NCBI RefSeq assembly: GCF_001598495.1
Contig: NZ_BCZB01000011.1
Location: forward strand, 1-57,392
Reading direction: 5' to 3'
Length of the DNA: 57,392 nt
Source: Neokomagataea thailandica NBRC 106555
GTDB taxonomy: Bacteria; Pseudomonadota; Alphaproteobacteria; Acetobacterales; Acetobacteraceae
Below the pieces are notes generated by a model. It ran no database searches. It had not been told where the DNA came from and saw only the letters and a list, made by a program, of their open reading frames with translations. Every line of letters begins with the position of its first letter. The first letter of the stretch is position 1. Of this stretch, positions 38,148 through 48,272 are shown in pieces. The position numbers and the translations under genes were made by a program.

Positions 38148-38478
38148 GATCGTGGTCCAGAAAAGGTGAAAACAGGCTTGTGTGTGCTGAATGTCCAAGC
38201 GGCGCTGTGAGGGCGTGGCACGTGGAACATGCAAGTCTGCGGCGTTATGGTGGGCGAAGCGCTTTCGATCAAGGCTTCATCCTGTCCATAGCGCTTCTTG
38301 CGCGTGGAATAAGGGGGTGATGTACAGGCCTGAATCGGGGTCACCTTTGCCTCAAGGGCCGCAGTATTGCGCCGTTTTCAAGCATGAGACTGACGGGAGG
38401 AGGGGGGATGAGTCAAGGCAAACTTCACCCGTTTTGTAAAAACGTTGCGGGAGTGTGTTCGTAACGTGCTTCTGCGCG
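38148..38478. other. miaB upstream region
   Basis: The 331 bases between miaB and the acyltransferase gene, which both run leftward, carry the miaB promoter region and the acyltransferase 3' end. No convincing gene, terminator or promoter hexamers were found. Short frames on the plus strand lack a ribosome site and resemble nothing known. Confidence 0.4.
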
Positions 38479-39465
38479 TCACGGACGATTCTCGCCGATG
38501 ACCGCTTCTCCGCCTGGTGCGCGGCCTACACGGCCACGGCGAATTTCCGTCGCACCGTTTTCGACGATATTATAGGCCTCACGTGCGAGGACTTTGCGGG
38601 AGCGAAATTGTTCAGGGTCTAGGGGGGGATGGAAGAGAACCGTGGCGCGCATTGTGCGCCATTGTCCAAAGGCCCATACATGAGGGGCGAGGTCCATATC
38701 CCCAAACCATGAGAAGACTTTGCGGCGCATAAGGCCGACGGGCAAGCCCTCGAGGCGGTCATATACTAAGGAGACGGGCTGGATGAGGACGGGCGGAGGT
38801 GTTGCCATGCCTGCTTGTTCCAGTCGTCCCGGCTTTGCGATGGCAAAGAAGGATGAGAGGAAAGGGAGAACACGTGTACCGTCTGTGGAGGTGCCTTCTG
38901 GGAAGAGCATGATGTCATCCCCATGCCACAGGCGTTGAGACATATCTTCGAGTTCACGGCCTGTATTTTGGCGGTTGCGACTGACGAAGATGCTGCGCCC
39001 AAGGCGAGAGACCGTGCCGATGAGGGGCCAGCCGCTCACTTCTCCCTTTGCGACGAACACGGTGGGAATGACGCCGCCCATCGTGGCGATATCCAGCCAT
39101 GATGTATGGTTGGCAACGTACACGACGGGGCGTTGGCCGTTTTTGACGTCTTTGGCCGTACGGATGCCGCCTGCAGGTTGGCCTACAACACGGACATGAA
39201 GCCCAAGAATACGCGAGACACCGGCCCAGTAGCGGCGCGCTAAGTGTATTTTAGCGCTGCCGGGCAGACGGATGAGGAGGGATTGAATGCATCCCATCCA
39301 GAATGTGAATATCAGAATAAAAACAAGACGCGCCGCGCAGCAACTACGGCTGACACGTGATGTGCGCGTTGTCACGCCGTGCGCAGCGTGGAGTTCTTCC
39401 TCGCTCAAGATTGGGCGTGAGTTGGAGCGGCGGCGGGTGTGTTGCCCTGCGTTACGGTAAGCCAT
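38479..39465 (-). CDS. PlsC-like 1-acylglycerol-3-phosphate acyltransferase
   Basis: Acyltransferase of phospholipid synthesis, probably making phosphatidic acid at the inner membrane; ornithine-lipid acylation is an alternative. The 328 residues contain an Arg/Ser-rich N-terminus, one membrane helix (about 46-66), the H-x4-D motif NHTSWLD with His120 and Asp125, and the substrate motif FPEGTSTDG near 188-196. The N-terminal 40 residues are not conserved and the start (ATG at 39465) lacks a strong ribosome site. Confidence 0.87.
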   Translation of the reverse strand: MAYRNAGQHTRRRSNSRPILSEEELHAAHGVTTRTSRVSRSCCAARLVFILIFTFWMGCIQSLLIRLPGSAKIHLARRYWAGVSRILGLHVRVVGQPAGGIRTAKDVKNGQRPVVYVANHTSWLDIATMGGVIPTVFVAKGEVSGWPLIGTVSRLGRSIFVSRNRQNTGRELEDMSQRLWHGDDIMLFPEGTSTDGTRVLPFLSSFFAIAKPGRLEQAGMATPPPVLIQPVSLVYDRLEGLPVGLMRRKVFSWFGDMDLAPHVWAFGQWRTMRATVLFHPPLDPEQFRSRKVLAREAYNIVENGATEIRRGRVGRAPGGEAVIGENRP

Positions 39466-39757
39466 CGCTTTTGATTGATAAGGTCTTCAAGCCGAACATA
39501 CAATCCATTCGCAAGCGATTTGGGGGGCTTTTTTCGAGGATTCTTTTTGCATTTTTATGAAGGAGCAGAAAACGAAGTGCGGCTTCTTGCGCTCTTGACA
39601 CTGAGCTTTGTCGTAAGTTCATGAACGAATGTGCCAAACTGTCTTGTACCATGTGAGGGGTATGATGCTGTGTTGGGGGTGGTTGTCGTTGTCGTGGCCG
39701 TGGTCATTCTGGCTGCGGGCTGTGTGTTTGTCTTTTAAGTGAGAGCAGGGCTAATCG
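39466..39757. other. Divergent region before tamA
   Basis: The 292 bases between the leftward acyltransferase and rightward tamA contain a perfect TTGACA at 39595-39600. The matching -10 is poor (TCATGA 18 bases on). A TATGAT at 39662-39667 has no matching -35. Nothing else stands out. Confidence 0.35.
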
Positions 39758-41848
39758 GTGACGTCAGGTCGTATCTTTCATGTTGGTTTTATACGTTGTG
39801 CTCTGAGCTCGGCTTTGGCGTGTGGTGTTGGTATTGCACCCATACAGCTTATGGCAGCGGAGGCATCAAAAGCGACGACTGTGCAGCCACTTTCTTCCAC
39901 GCCTGCTGTGCAGGGTGGTGTGGCGGTGCCGTATAAAGTCTCTTTGACCTCAACGGGTAATGCTGCGGTGGATAGTGCGGTTGCGGCATCCTCTCAACTT
40001 AAGACATTGCAAACGACGCAGGCGGTGGGGCCGTATGCGCTGTCTGGGCGTATTCGGGCGGATTATGACCGGGTAAATACCGCGTTGGAGTCTCAAGGGT
40101 TTTACGCGGGCCGTGTGACGATTACGGTGAATGTCGCGGGGCAAGCACTGGACGGCCAGAACCCGCAATTGCCTGACGTGCTGAAAGCGGCCGGTGCCAA
40201 GGGCAATGTCAAAGTGACGATTGCTCCGGTTTTGGGTGTGCAGTTTCGTCTAGGCCAAGTGTCGGTTGTGGCGCCTGTATCGGTTGTTGCAGGGCAGACG
40301 GCGGTCAATGCTGTGCAGCAGGTGACATCCTTAAAAACGCCATTGGTGCAAGCGCAGAAGCCGAGTGCTGTTGTGGCACTGACGGATGGTGAGCAAAAGG
40401 CATTTGGTCTGGCAAGTGGGCAGCTCGCACAAGCTGCACCCGTTCTCGCCGCACAAGGTAATTTGCTGACGTTCTTGCAAGAAGAAGGTTATGCGACGGC
40501 ATCTGTTTCAACGCCGTTGGCGTATTTGAGGCCGCAGAGTCAAACGCTGGATATTGTGTTCCATGTAGAGCGTGGCCCCAAAGTGGTGATTGGGCCGATT
40601 GGGTTTGATGGTTTGACGCATGTGCGGGATTCATTTTTGCGTCGGCGTTTGACGTTGCATGAAGGTGATTTGTATCGCCCGTCCACCATTGAAGCGGCGC
40701 GTCAAGATCTGGCGAGTACGGGTGTTTTCTCAACGGTGCAGGTGCATGACGCGCCACCGATTGTGACTTTGGGTAATACTGTGAGCCGGGTGCCGGGTGT
40801 AACGCAGGCAATGCCGATTGATTTTGATTTTACGGAAGGCAAGCGGCGCACGTTGTCCGCACAAGCGGGTTATTCGACCGATCTTGGTGGGCGGGCTGGT
40901 GTCAGTTGGACGCATCATAATCTGTTAGGTGCAGCGGAGCAGTTGAAGTTGACCGCGCTCGTGACGGGGCTGGGTGGGTCCGCTCAGCAGGGGCTTGGCT
41001 ATGATGTGTATGCGGATTTCAACAAGCCCGATTTTTTGCGGCGTGATCAGACGTTGAGCCTGCGGGTTGAGGCAATCCGCCAGCTTTTATACTCGTATCG
41101 GCAAACGGCGTTTTTGGCGCGTGCTGGTTTGGGGCGGCATTTGGGGAAATACTGGTTTGTATCGGCTGGGGTGATGGGGATGCAGGAGCAGATCCAGCAA
41201 TTTGGCGATACGCGGCATTATTTCATTGTCTCGGCTCCGCTTGCCGCAACGTATGATAGCACTGAGCTGGTGAACCCGATTGACCCGGCCACACATGGTA
41301 TTCGGGCGTCTTTGACGGCGACGCCATCGGTATCGTTAGAAAGCAATACGTCGTTCTTCACGATTTTGACGGCGCAGGCTTCGACGTATTTTGACTTTGC
41401 GCGCTTGGGTCTGACCAAGTCGGGGAACTCCGTGCTGGCCGTGCGCGGGATTGTGGGGTCCGTTCAGGGGGCATCAACTTATCAGATACCGCCAGATCAA
41501 CGGCTTTATGCGGGTGGTCCGGCGACGATCCGTGGTTTTCGTTATCAAGGTGTGGGGCCGCAATATGGCAACACGAAATACGCGATTGGTGGCACCTCGA
41601 TGGATGCGGGGACGGTGGAGTTCCGTCAGCGTTTGCCAAAAAATTTAGGCTTTGCGGCCTTTATGGATGCAGGGCAGGTGGGGACGGGCTCACGGCCGGG
41701 GCAAGGAACGTTACGCGTGGGGTATGGTGCTGGGTTGCGGTATTTCACACCCATTGGCCCGGTGCGTGTGGATGTTGCGCTGCCGATGAACCGGCCTGCG
41801 CAAGGGGATAAATGGGAGTTGTATCTTGGTCTTGGGGAGACATTCTGA
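39758..41848 (+). CDS. tamA: Translocation and assembly module outer-membrane protein TamA
   Basis: Omp85-family barrel that works with TamB in outer-membrane assembly and lipid transport. The 696 residues comprise a signal peptide (cut near LMAAEAS), POTRA-type repeats (about 50-340, with GPIGFDGLTHVRDSFLRRRL typical of the last one) and a C-terminal 16-strand barrel. The barrel has the conserved loop GGPATIRGFRYQGVGP and ends in Phe. The start is GTG at 39758. Its TGA overlaps the ATG of tamB by one base. Confidence 0.92.
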   Translation: MTSGRIFHVGFIRCALSSALACGVGIAPIQLMAAEASKATTVQPLSSTPAVQGGVAVPYKVSLTSTGNAAVDSAVAASSQLKTLQTTQAVGPYALSGRIRADYDRVNTALESQGFYAGRVTITVNVAGQALDGQNPQLPDVLKAAGAKGNVKVTIAPVLGVQFRLGQVSVVAPVSVVAGQTAVNAVQQVTSLKTPLVQAQKPSAVVALTDGEQKAFGLASGQLAQAAPVLAAQGNLLTFLQEEGYATASVSTPLAYLRPQSQTLDIVFHVERGPKVVIGPIGFDGLTHVRDSFLRRRLTLHEGDLYRPSTIEAARQDLASTGVFSTVQVHDAPPIVTLGNTVSRVPGVTQAMPIDFDFTEGKRRTLSAQAGYSTDLGGRAGVSWTHHNLLGAAEQLKLTALVTGLGGSAQQGLGYDVYADFNKPDFLRRDQTLSLRVEAIRQLLYSYRQTAFLARAGLGRHLGKYWFVSAGVMGMQEQIQQFGDTRHYFIVSAPLAATYDSTELVNPIDPATHGIRASLTATPSVSLESNTSFFTILTAQASTYFDFARLGLTKSGNSVLAVRGIVGSVQGASTYQIPPDQRLYAGGPATIRGFRYQGVGPQYGNTKYAIGGTSMDAGTVEFRQRLPKNLGFAAFMDAGQVGTGSRPGQGTLRVGYGAGLRYFTPIGPVRVDVALPMNRPAQGDKWELYLGLGETF

Positions 41849-44800
41849 TGGCGCAGTATCATGAACAGCAGAATGTTGCCCAAGGGAAGAAAACGGTGAA
41901 ACGCTCAATTTTGCGGCGTGTGGCCAAGCTGTGTGCGTGGTTGTTTGGCGGCACGCTGGGCGTTGTGGTTTTGGCGCTGGTTATTGTGCTGGTGGGCATT
42001 AATACAGGTGCTGGAAAGAGGCTTTTAGAACGTAAGATTACGCCATTATCGGGTGGGATGGTGACGTTGTCGGGGTTGTCCGGGACGTTGCCGTTAAGCG
42101 TGGCGTTTGACCATCTGGATGTGCGGGATACGCAAGGGGTTTGGCTCGCGCTGGACCATTTTGATGTCCATTGGTCTCCGCTGAGTTTGCTGCATAAGAC
42201 GCTTCATGTGGATGCGGTGCGGATTGGGCAGATTCAGGTACGGCGCGCGCCCGTATCCGACACGACAAAAGTGCAAGCGGAGCAATCGGCGTCTTCCTCC
42301 GGTGGGCTGCCGAATTGGGGTGTGCAGCTGGACCAGCTTGCGGTTGATCGGATTGTGCTGGGTGCGGCCTTTACCGGGCATGAGATGGCTTTTGATGTGC
42401 ACGGCCATATGCGGGTGGACACGTTAGCCCCTGTGGGTGCCGGGTTAAGTGTGCAGAACCTGCCAGATGTGGATGCGGGTTTGAAGGTCACGCGCTTGGA
42501 TGCGCCGGGTCAGGTTGAGCTGACGCTGGGAACGCCTGCGCGGCAGATTAAGCTGCATGTGAACGCGCATGAAGAGGTGGGCGGTGCGCTTCAGACCATC
42601 GCTGGGCTGTCGGTTTTAGAGCCATTGACGGTATCGGTCGGGCTGGATGGTCCGCGTGATGCGGCCGTGTTGGAAACACATGCGGCGGCAGGGCCTGCGC
42701 AGTTGGATGCGACGGGAACGCTCGATTTACTGGCGAACCGGCTGAACCTTCATGTGAAGGGCAATGCGCCGGCCATGACATTACGTCCCGGTATAGGGTG
42801 GAATAGTATTGCGCTGGATACTGTGTTGCATGGGCCGTTTAAGGGGCCTTCTGGGCAAGGTGTTTTGGAGGTTGATGCGCTTTCTGCGGCAGGAGCGGGT
42901 GTGGATCATCTCTCCATGCATTTTGATGGGCAGGAAAATGCTGATCAGGCGCAGAGCTTTGCGCATTTAACCGCGCATATTTTGGGTTTACGGATACCGG
43001 GAGCGGACCCAACGCTGCTGGCGGGTGCGCCGTTAGATGCAGATGTGATGGCGCATCCTTTCGCACAGGGCCGCCCGGTGGATGTGCATGTGACGCATCC
43101 GTTATTTACGGTGGGTGTGCAGGCCGCACTGGACCCGGCGGTGCAGGCGCATATTGTGGCATCTTTGCCGGATTTGGCACCTTTGGCTCGACTTGGCCAT
43201 GTGGATTTGGCTGGGAAAGCAGGGCTTGAAGCTGATCTTGCTTTGCCCAAAACGGCGCAAGATGATGTGCATGTTCAAGGGCAAGGCACGCTTGATATTG
43301 CCGGGGGACAACCGCAAGCGTTGCACCTGATTGGGCATGATGGGCGGTTTGCCTTTGATGTGAGCCAATCAACAGCGCGTGGTGTTACGCTGAAGCATGT
43401 CGGCCTTGATGGACGTGCGCTGCATGTCTTGCTGGATGGTGCGTTAGGGGCTGATGCAGCCAAGACGCTGAACGCGCATTTGGCGTTAGGTTTGTCAGAT
43501 TTGGGGCAGGCGGCCCCGGCGTTGCATGGGCATACGGATGTAAAGGCCGATGTGAACGGTCCGTTGGCTGATTTTGCCGTTAAGGCGGGGTTGGCAGGCG
43601 ATATTGGTGCGAATGATGTGCCCGTAGGGCCGGTGGCTTTGGATGTGGAAGCGCAGCATCTTCCGGCGCATCCACAAGCGCATATTGTCGGTCATGGGAC
43701 GTTGGATCGTGCGCCGTTTGTGCTGGATACGCAGGTGCGGCGTGATGATGCGGGGACGTTCTTCGTTACGCTTGATCGTTTGGGTTGGAATAGTGTGAGC
43801 GGGAAGGGGGCGTTGCGTTTGCCGTCTGGTGCGAAAGTGCCGTTGGGGGATCTGGATCTTGCGGTGCGGAATCTTGCGGATTTCCGGCGTATTACAGGGC
43901 AGAATATAGGCGGGCATGTGGTGTTAGCACTGCATACGACGGAAGCTGCCAATGCGCCTGCCCGCGTTACGCTCGGTTTGGATGGCGCACTCTCTGCACC
44001 GCAGGCGACGGTACGGACGCTGACGTTAAACGGCTTTGTGGATGACCCGACGGGGACGCCGATCCCGAATTTGGCGTTAAACTTGGTCGGTTTGCGTGTG
44101 CATCAGGCTTCTGGCGATATGACGGGTGGCTTGAAGGCAACGGTTCAGGGGCCGCAAACGGCGCTGGATATTAAAGCCTTAGGTGCCTTCCAAAACGTCA
44201 TGGGTGCGCCTGCATCTTTGAACACGGTTGCACGGCTGAATGTGCCGGATAAGAGTGTGCAGTTGATGCGTCTTGAGGCTTTGGCCAAGGGAGAGCGTCT
44301 TGCGGTTTCGGGGACATCGCTGATCCGCTTTGGTGAGCGTATGGGTGTTGATCATTTGCACATGACGGTTGCACCGGCTGGTGTGGCTCCTGCGGTTTTG
44401 GATGTGCGTGGTGAGATCAAGCCGCGTCTGGCTTTGGACGCGACGTTAGATCATCTGACGCCAGCACTGGCTAAGCCGTTTGCGCCGGATTTGAATGCGC
44501 GTGGTGTGATTTCGGCTAAAGCGCATGTGACAGGGACGCTGGCAGAGCCAAGCGGAACAGTGGCGGTGATGGCGCAGGGGCTGCACATGGCAACGGGACC
44601 AGCAGCGTCTTTGCCTGCGGCGAATGTACAAGCGAATGCTGTTTTGGCAGGAAAAACAGCGCGGATCGATACGCGGTTTGATGCGGGGTCACGCATTGGG
44701 CTGACAGCGAATGGTACGGTGCCGCTTTCTCCAACGGGTGCGCTCGCTCTGGCTACAAAGGGGCATGTGGATCTTGATATTGCGAATGCCGTATTGGGGG

Positions 44801-46053
44801 CGCAAGGCATGGAGACCCACGGGCAAGTGGGGCTGGATATGCATATTGCAGGAACAGCCCAGCAACCGCGCGCTAGCGGCACTGTGCATGTTCAAAATGT
44901 GAGCTTTAATAGCTATGCGCAGGGCGTGTCTTTGACCGGGATTAACGGCACGGTTGTGGCTGCGGGTGATACGTTGAATATCCAGCATATTCTCGCGCAT
45001 GCTGGGCAGGGAACGATCGCGGTGGATGGATCCGTGGGCGTGTTCCGGCCGGGTTTGCCGGTTGAATTGGCGATTGTGTCCCAAAATGCGACGCCGATTG
45101 CGAGTGATCTGATTACAGCAACGATTAATACTAATTTGCGCATTCATGGGCAGGCGAAGACGCGTTTGGATGTGGATGGGCATATTGGTTTACCGGCTGT
45201 GACGGTGAATATCCCTGATTCCTTGCCAGCCTCTGTGCCGCAGCTTGATGTCATTCGTCCGGGCCAAAAAGTCACGCAATCAACGAGTGCGCTGGTGATT
45301 GGGCTGGGTATTGATGTGAACTCACCGGGGCAGTTCTTGGTACGTGGGCATGGGCTTGATGCGGAGATGGCCGGTAATTTGCATGTGGGCGGTGTGAGCA
45401 CGGCGCCTGTTGTAACGGGTGGGTTTGACTTGCGGCGGGGTAACTTCAACCTTGCCGGGATCAATCTGACCTTTACGCATGGACGTGTTGGCTTTAACGG
45501 CGCGGGCGTTAATCATCGTTTGGACCCGACCTTGGATTTTCGTGCGGACCGCAACGCGAAGGGTACGCTCGCGTCATTGTTGGTGAGTGGATATGCGAGC
45601 GCACCGAAGTTGGACTTTACGTCCGTACCGCATCAGCCACGCGATGAAGTTTTGGCCATTTTGCTGTTCGGTACGGATTCACATTCACTGTCCACAATGC
45701 AACTGGCGGAGCTTGGTGCTGCGGTGGCGCAGCTTGCTGGTGGGTCCTCTTTCGACCCCATGGCAAAGGTCCGCAATGCTCTGGGCTTAGACCGTTTGGC
45801 GATTGGTGGCGGTGGTGGTGTGAATAATGGTGGCACAAGTGTTGAGGCCGGAAAATATGTGATGAAGGGCGTGTATGTCGGCGCCAAGCAGGCCATGTCC
45901 GGCACGGGGACGCAGGCGCAGGTTCAGGTGGATTTGACGAAGCGCTTGAAGCTGAACACGACGGTTGGTACCGGTGGGCAGGTAACAGGCTTTACGACGC
46001 CGGAGAATGACCCCGGGTCCAGCGTGGGTCTGTCTTATGGGTATGATTATTGA
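41848..46053 (+). CDS. tamB: Translocation and assembly module inner-membrane protein TamB (AsmA-like)
   Basis: Very large periplasm-spanning protein of 1401 residues. One N-terminal membrane helix (about 32-56, FGGTLGVVVLALVIVLVGI) is followed by a long repetitive beta-rich region that should form the lipid-carrying groove. The conserved C-terminal DUF490 domain is at about 1080-1401, with GGFDLRRGNFNLAGINLTF and DEVLAILLFGTD. I start at the ATG overlapping the tamA stop. The codon pattern and Ala/His/Asp/Val-rich composition are uniform, with no sign of rearrangement. Confidence 0.93.
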   Translation: MAQYHEQQNVAQGKKTVKRSILRRVAKLCAWLFGGTLGVVVLALVIVLVGINTGAGKRLLERKITPLSGGMVTLSGLSGTLPLSVAFDHLDVRDTQGVWLALDHFDVHWSPLSLLHKTLHVDAVRIGQIQVRRAPVSDTTKVQAEQSASSSGGLPNWGVQLDQLAVDRIVLGAAFTGHEMAFDVHGHMRVDTLAPVGAGLSVQNLPDVDAGLKVTRLDAPGQVELTLGTPARQIKLHVNAHEEVGGALQTIAGLSVLEPLTVSVGLDGPRDAAVLETHAAAGPAQLDATGTLDLLANRLNLHVKGNAPAMTLRPGIGWNSIALDTVLHGPFKGPSGQGVLEVDALSAAGAGVDHLSMHFDGQENADQAQSFAHLTAHILGLRIPGADPTLLAGAPLDADVMAHPFAQGRPVDVHVTHPLFTVGVQAALDPAVQAHIVASLPDLAPLARLGHVDLAGKAGLEADLALPKTAQDDVHVQGQGTLDIAGGQPQALHLIGHDGRFAFDVSQSTARGVTLKHVGLDGRALHVLLDGALGADAAKTLNAHLALGLSDLGQAAPALHGHTDVKADVNGPLADFAVKAGLAGDIGANDVPVGPVALDVEAQHLPAHPQAHIVGHGTLDRAPFVLDTQVRRDDAGTFFVTLDRLGWNSVSGKGALRLPSGAKVPLGDLDLAVRNLADFRRITGQNIGGHVVLALHTTEAANAPARVTLGLDGALSAPQATVRTLTLNGFVDDPTGTPIPNLALNLVGLRVHQASGDMTGGLKATVQGPQTALDIKALGAFQNVMGAPASLNTVARLNVPDKSVQLMRLEALAKGERLAVSGTSLIRFGERMGVDHLHMTVAPAGVAPAVLDVRGEIKPRLALDATLDHLTPALAKPFAPDLNARGVISAKAHVTGTLAEPSGTVAVMAQGLHMATGPAASLPAANVQANAVLAGKTARIDTRFDAGSRIGLTANGTVPLSPTGALALATKGHVDLDIANAVLGAQGMETHGQVGLDMHIAGTAQQPRASGTVHVQNVSFNSYAQGVSLTGINGTVVAAGDTLNIQHILAHAGQGTIAVDGSVGVFRPGLPVELAIVSQNATPIASDLITATINTNLRIHGQAKTRLDVDGHIGLPAVTVNIPDSLPASVPQLDVIRPGQKVTQSTSALVIGLGIDVNSPGQFLVRGHGLDAEMAGNLHVGGVSTAPVVTGGFDLRRGNFNLAGINLTFTHGRVGFNGAGVNHRLDPTLDFRADRNAKGTLASLLVSGYASAPKLDFTSVPHQPRDEVLAILLFGTDSHSLSTMQLAELGAAVAQLAGGSSFDPMAKVRNALGLDRLAIGGGGGVNNGGTSVEAGKYVMKGVYVGAKQAMSGTGTQAQVQVDLTKRLKLNTTVGTGGQVTGFTTPENDPGSSVGLSYGYDY

Positions 46054-46330
46054 GGGCCTGCGTTCGGTGATGAGTGGCCCGATGCGCCGTTGAGTACGTG
46101 GTGATCTATTGGCGGTGGCGCTTGTGTGCTGCCACTGGTCGGGCGCTGTCGTTCGGGCGTTGTGGCTCGGGCTTGCTCTTCGGGTGGTGTCTTTATGATG
46201 GCGGCTTATCATAATCATCGCCTTGGCGTTCAGGGGTGTGTTTGTGCTTTCTGGAGTTTTGCTGGAGCTGTCCCATTCGGCGGGGTGTATTCGGTTTGCG
46301 CTTCGGGCGTGAGTGCGTCACTTTGAGCGC

Positions 46331-46810
46331 ATGACTCGTATTTTTATTGATTCCGATGCTTGCCCTGTCAAAGACGAGGTCTACCGTGTGGCAGGGCGCT
46401 ATAATGTTCATGTTTTTGTCGTGGCTAACAGGATGATCGCTTTGCCGCCTTCGCCGTTGATTGAACGTGTGGTGGTGGAGGCTGGGCCTGATGTGGCGGA
46501 TGACTGGATTGCGGAACGCACGCAGAGCCGGGATATTGTGATTACGGCCGATATTCCACTCGCGGCACGCTGCGTTGAGAAGGGGGCTTATGTGCTTGAA
46601 CCCAAGGGGCGGCTCTTGGACACCGATGCGATTGGTATGGCGCTAGCAATGCGTAATTTGATGACGGATTTGCGGTCTGCCGGAATGATAACGCCGGGAG
46701 CGAGTAGCTTTGGTAAGGCTGATCGTTCACGCTTTCTTTCAGCGCTTGATACGCTTGTGGTGAAGGCGCGTAAGCCTAAAATTATGCCTGTTATGCCCTC
46801 TTTTGAGTGA
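46331..46810 (+). CDS. YaiI/YqxD-family (UPF0178, DUF188) protein
   Basis: A 159-residue cytoplasmic protein with the family signature IDSDACPVKDEVYRVA at 4-20, the DIVITADIPLAARCVEKG block and NLMTDLRSAG. The fold is PIN-like, and a nuclease-type role has been suggested for the family but is not established. I start at the ATG at 46331, where the conserved region begins. It stands alone, with 277 unremarkable bases before it. Confidence 0.88.
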   Translation: MTRIFIDSDACPVKDEVYRVAGRYNVHVFVVANRMIALPPSPLIERVVVEAGPDVADDWIAERTQSRDIVITADIPLAARCVEKGAYVLEPKGRLLDTDAIGMALAMRNLMTDLRSAGMITPGASSFGKADRSRFLSALDTLVVKARKPKIMPVMPSFE

Positions 46811-46853
46811 ACGTGGTGCTTCAAAAGCCTTGATCAAAGTCGTGGGGTGGTAG

Positions 46854-48215
46854 ATGGCCAGGCTTCAAGCGCGACGTGTGGTGATGGCGTATAGGCGCAT
46901 AATGCTGTGCTTCAGCGTGTTGCTGTTGGCGCTTAGTGCCCATGCCCGGGTTATCGCGCATGACTGGTTTGTCGCGCCGGATGGTTCTGATCATGCTGAG
47001 GGAACGTTGGATGCGCCACTCGCGACGTTAATGAAGGCGCAAGATAAGGCGTCTTCTGGTGATACGGTCTATATACGAGGGGGTGTTTATCATCTTAGTG
47101 CGACGGATATTGCGACGTCTGACGGTATTTATACTGTTGTGAATGATATTGTGAAAGATCGTATTTCTTACGTTGCCTATGGTGAGGAAGTACCGGTTTT
47201 TGATTTTTCTGCAGTGCGACCATTTCAAAGGCGTGTCACGGCGTTTCAGGTTCGGTGTAAGGGCTGCATCTTTAGAGGCTTTCAGGTTGTGCATGTGCAG
47301 ATTACGATTGCGCATCGACACACGCAGTCAGAGGCATTTCGGGTTCAGGGTGGGTCCGGTAATCTGTTTGAACGTCTCTCTATTCATGATGGGATGGGGA
47401 TTGGCTGGTATCTTGTTTCGGGCGGTCATAATACGGTGCGAAATGTTGATGCTTATCATAATTATGGGCTGGATGAAGAGTCAAACGGTAATATAGATGG
47501 ATTTGGCGCGCACCCTCGCTCGGCTTTAGATCAAGGGAATAGTATTGAAGGGTCCCGTGCGTGGTTTAATACTGATGACGGGTTTGACCTGATTAATGCA
47601 CAGGCTTCGGTGACTATTACGCATTGTTGGGCATTTTATAATGGTTACGATTCAGATTTTACCCCTTTAGGGGATGGAAACGGCTTTAAGGCGGGTGGTT
47701 ATGGGGCGAATGGTGGGCCTTATCCGCATCCTGTTCCGAGGCATGTGGTCATGTTTTCTTTGGCCGTGGGGAACCGCGTGAATGGGTTTTATGCCAATCA
47801 TCATGTTGGTGGTCAGACATGGATCAATAATACGGCGATTGGTAATCGGGGCGCTAATTTCAATATGCTCTCTGTTTTGGATGATAACCGCACGAATGTT
47901 CCCGGTTATGGGCATATTATGAAGAATAATGTGGGGTATGCGGGGCGAGTGGAAGTCTCTTCCTTAGGGAGTGCTGAAGAGAATGATGTATCGTTTAATT
48001 ATTTCACGCTGCCGATGACGATTGAACGGGCGGATTTTGTTAGTTTAGACCCGCGTGAACTCATGGCACCGCGTCAGCGTGATGGGGATCTGCCGGATAT
48101 TCGTTTTGCGCATCTGGCGCGTGGGAGTGAGGCCATTGATGCGGGCCGTGATGTTGGCGAGGCATTTCACGGTAAAGCGCCTGATCTTGGAGCGTTTGAG
48201 AGCCATTGGCCGTGA
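46854..48215 (+). CDS. Secreted parallel beta-helix protein, PL9-like pectate lyase
   Basis: The 453-residue protein has a signal peptide (FSVLLLALSAHARV; the ATG at 46884 is an alternative start). It begins the mature part with FVAPDGSDHAEGTLDAPLATLMKAQDKA, typical of right-handed beta-helix carbohydrate-active enzymes. The Asp-containing blocks NGNIDGFGAH, NTDDGFDLINA and GDGNGFKAGG resemble the calcium/catalytic segments of polysaccharide lyase family 9. It would cut pectate or a similar uronate polymer outside the cell. The gene looks more AT-rich than its neighbours (about 45-48% GC in sampled lines), which suggests acquisition. Confidence 0.8.
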   Translation: MARLQARRVVMAYRRIMLCFSVLLLALSAHARVIAHDWFVAPDGSDHAEGTLDAPLATLMKAQDKASSGDTVYIRGGVYHLSATDIATSDGIYTVVNDIVKDRISYVAYGEEVPVFDFSAVRPFQRRVTAFQVRCKGCIFRGFQVVHVQITIAHRHTQSEAFRVQGGSGNLFERLSIHDGMGIGWYLVSGGHNTVRNVDAYHNYGLDEESNGNIDGFGAHPRSALDQGNSIEGSRAWFNTDDGFDLINAQASVTITHCWAFYNGYDSDFTPLGDGNGFKAGGYGANGGPYPHPVPRHVVMFSLAVGNRVNGFYANHHVGGQTWINNTAIGNRGANFNMLSVLDDNRTNVPGYGHIMKNNVGYAGRVEVSSLGSAEENDVSFNYFTLPMTIERADFVSLDPRELMAPRQRDGDLPDIRFAHLARGSEAIDAGRDVGEAFHGKAPDLGAFESHWP

Positions 48216-48225
48216 GGAGTGAAAG

Positions 48226-48252
48226 CCGCCCGCCCCATGAAGGGGCGGGCGG
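48226..48252. terminator. GC-rich hairpin between convergent genes
   Basis: An 11-bp perfect stem (arm CCGCCCGCCCC, loop ATGAA) sits 10 bases past the lyase stop and about 20 bases past the stop of the opposing gene. There is no T-run on either side, so it may stop transcription only with help, in both directions. Confidence 0.6.
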
Positions 48253-48272
48253 GTGACATACTCGCTGATTTA

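Noticed and set aside
38191-38439. 82-codon plus-strand frame upstream of miaB
   Set aside because: It overlaps the miaB 5' end in antisense and has no ribosome site or family resemblance.
39530-39585. Third copy of the AT-rich repeat before tamA
   Set aside because: Only short T-rich stretches agree; the GAAGC core and the paired end are missing.
46126-46326. 66-codon plus-strand frame before the YaiI-family gene
   Set aside because: No ribosome site, Cys/Gly/Ser-biased random-like composition, and no recognisable domain.
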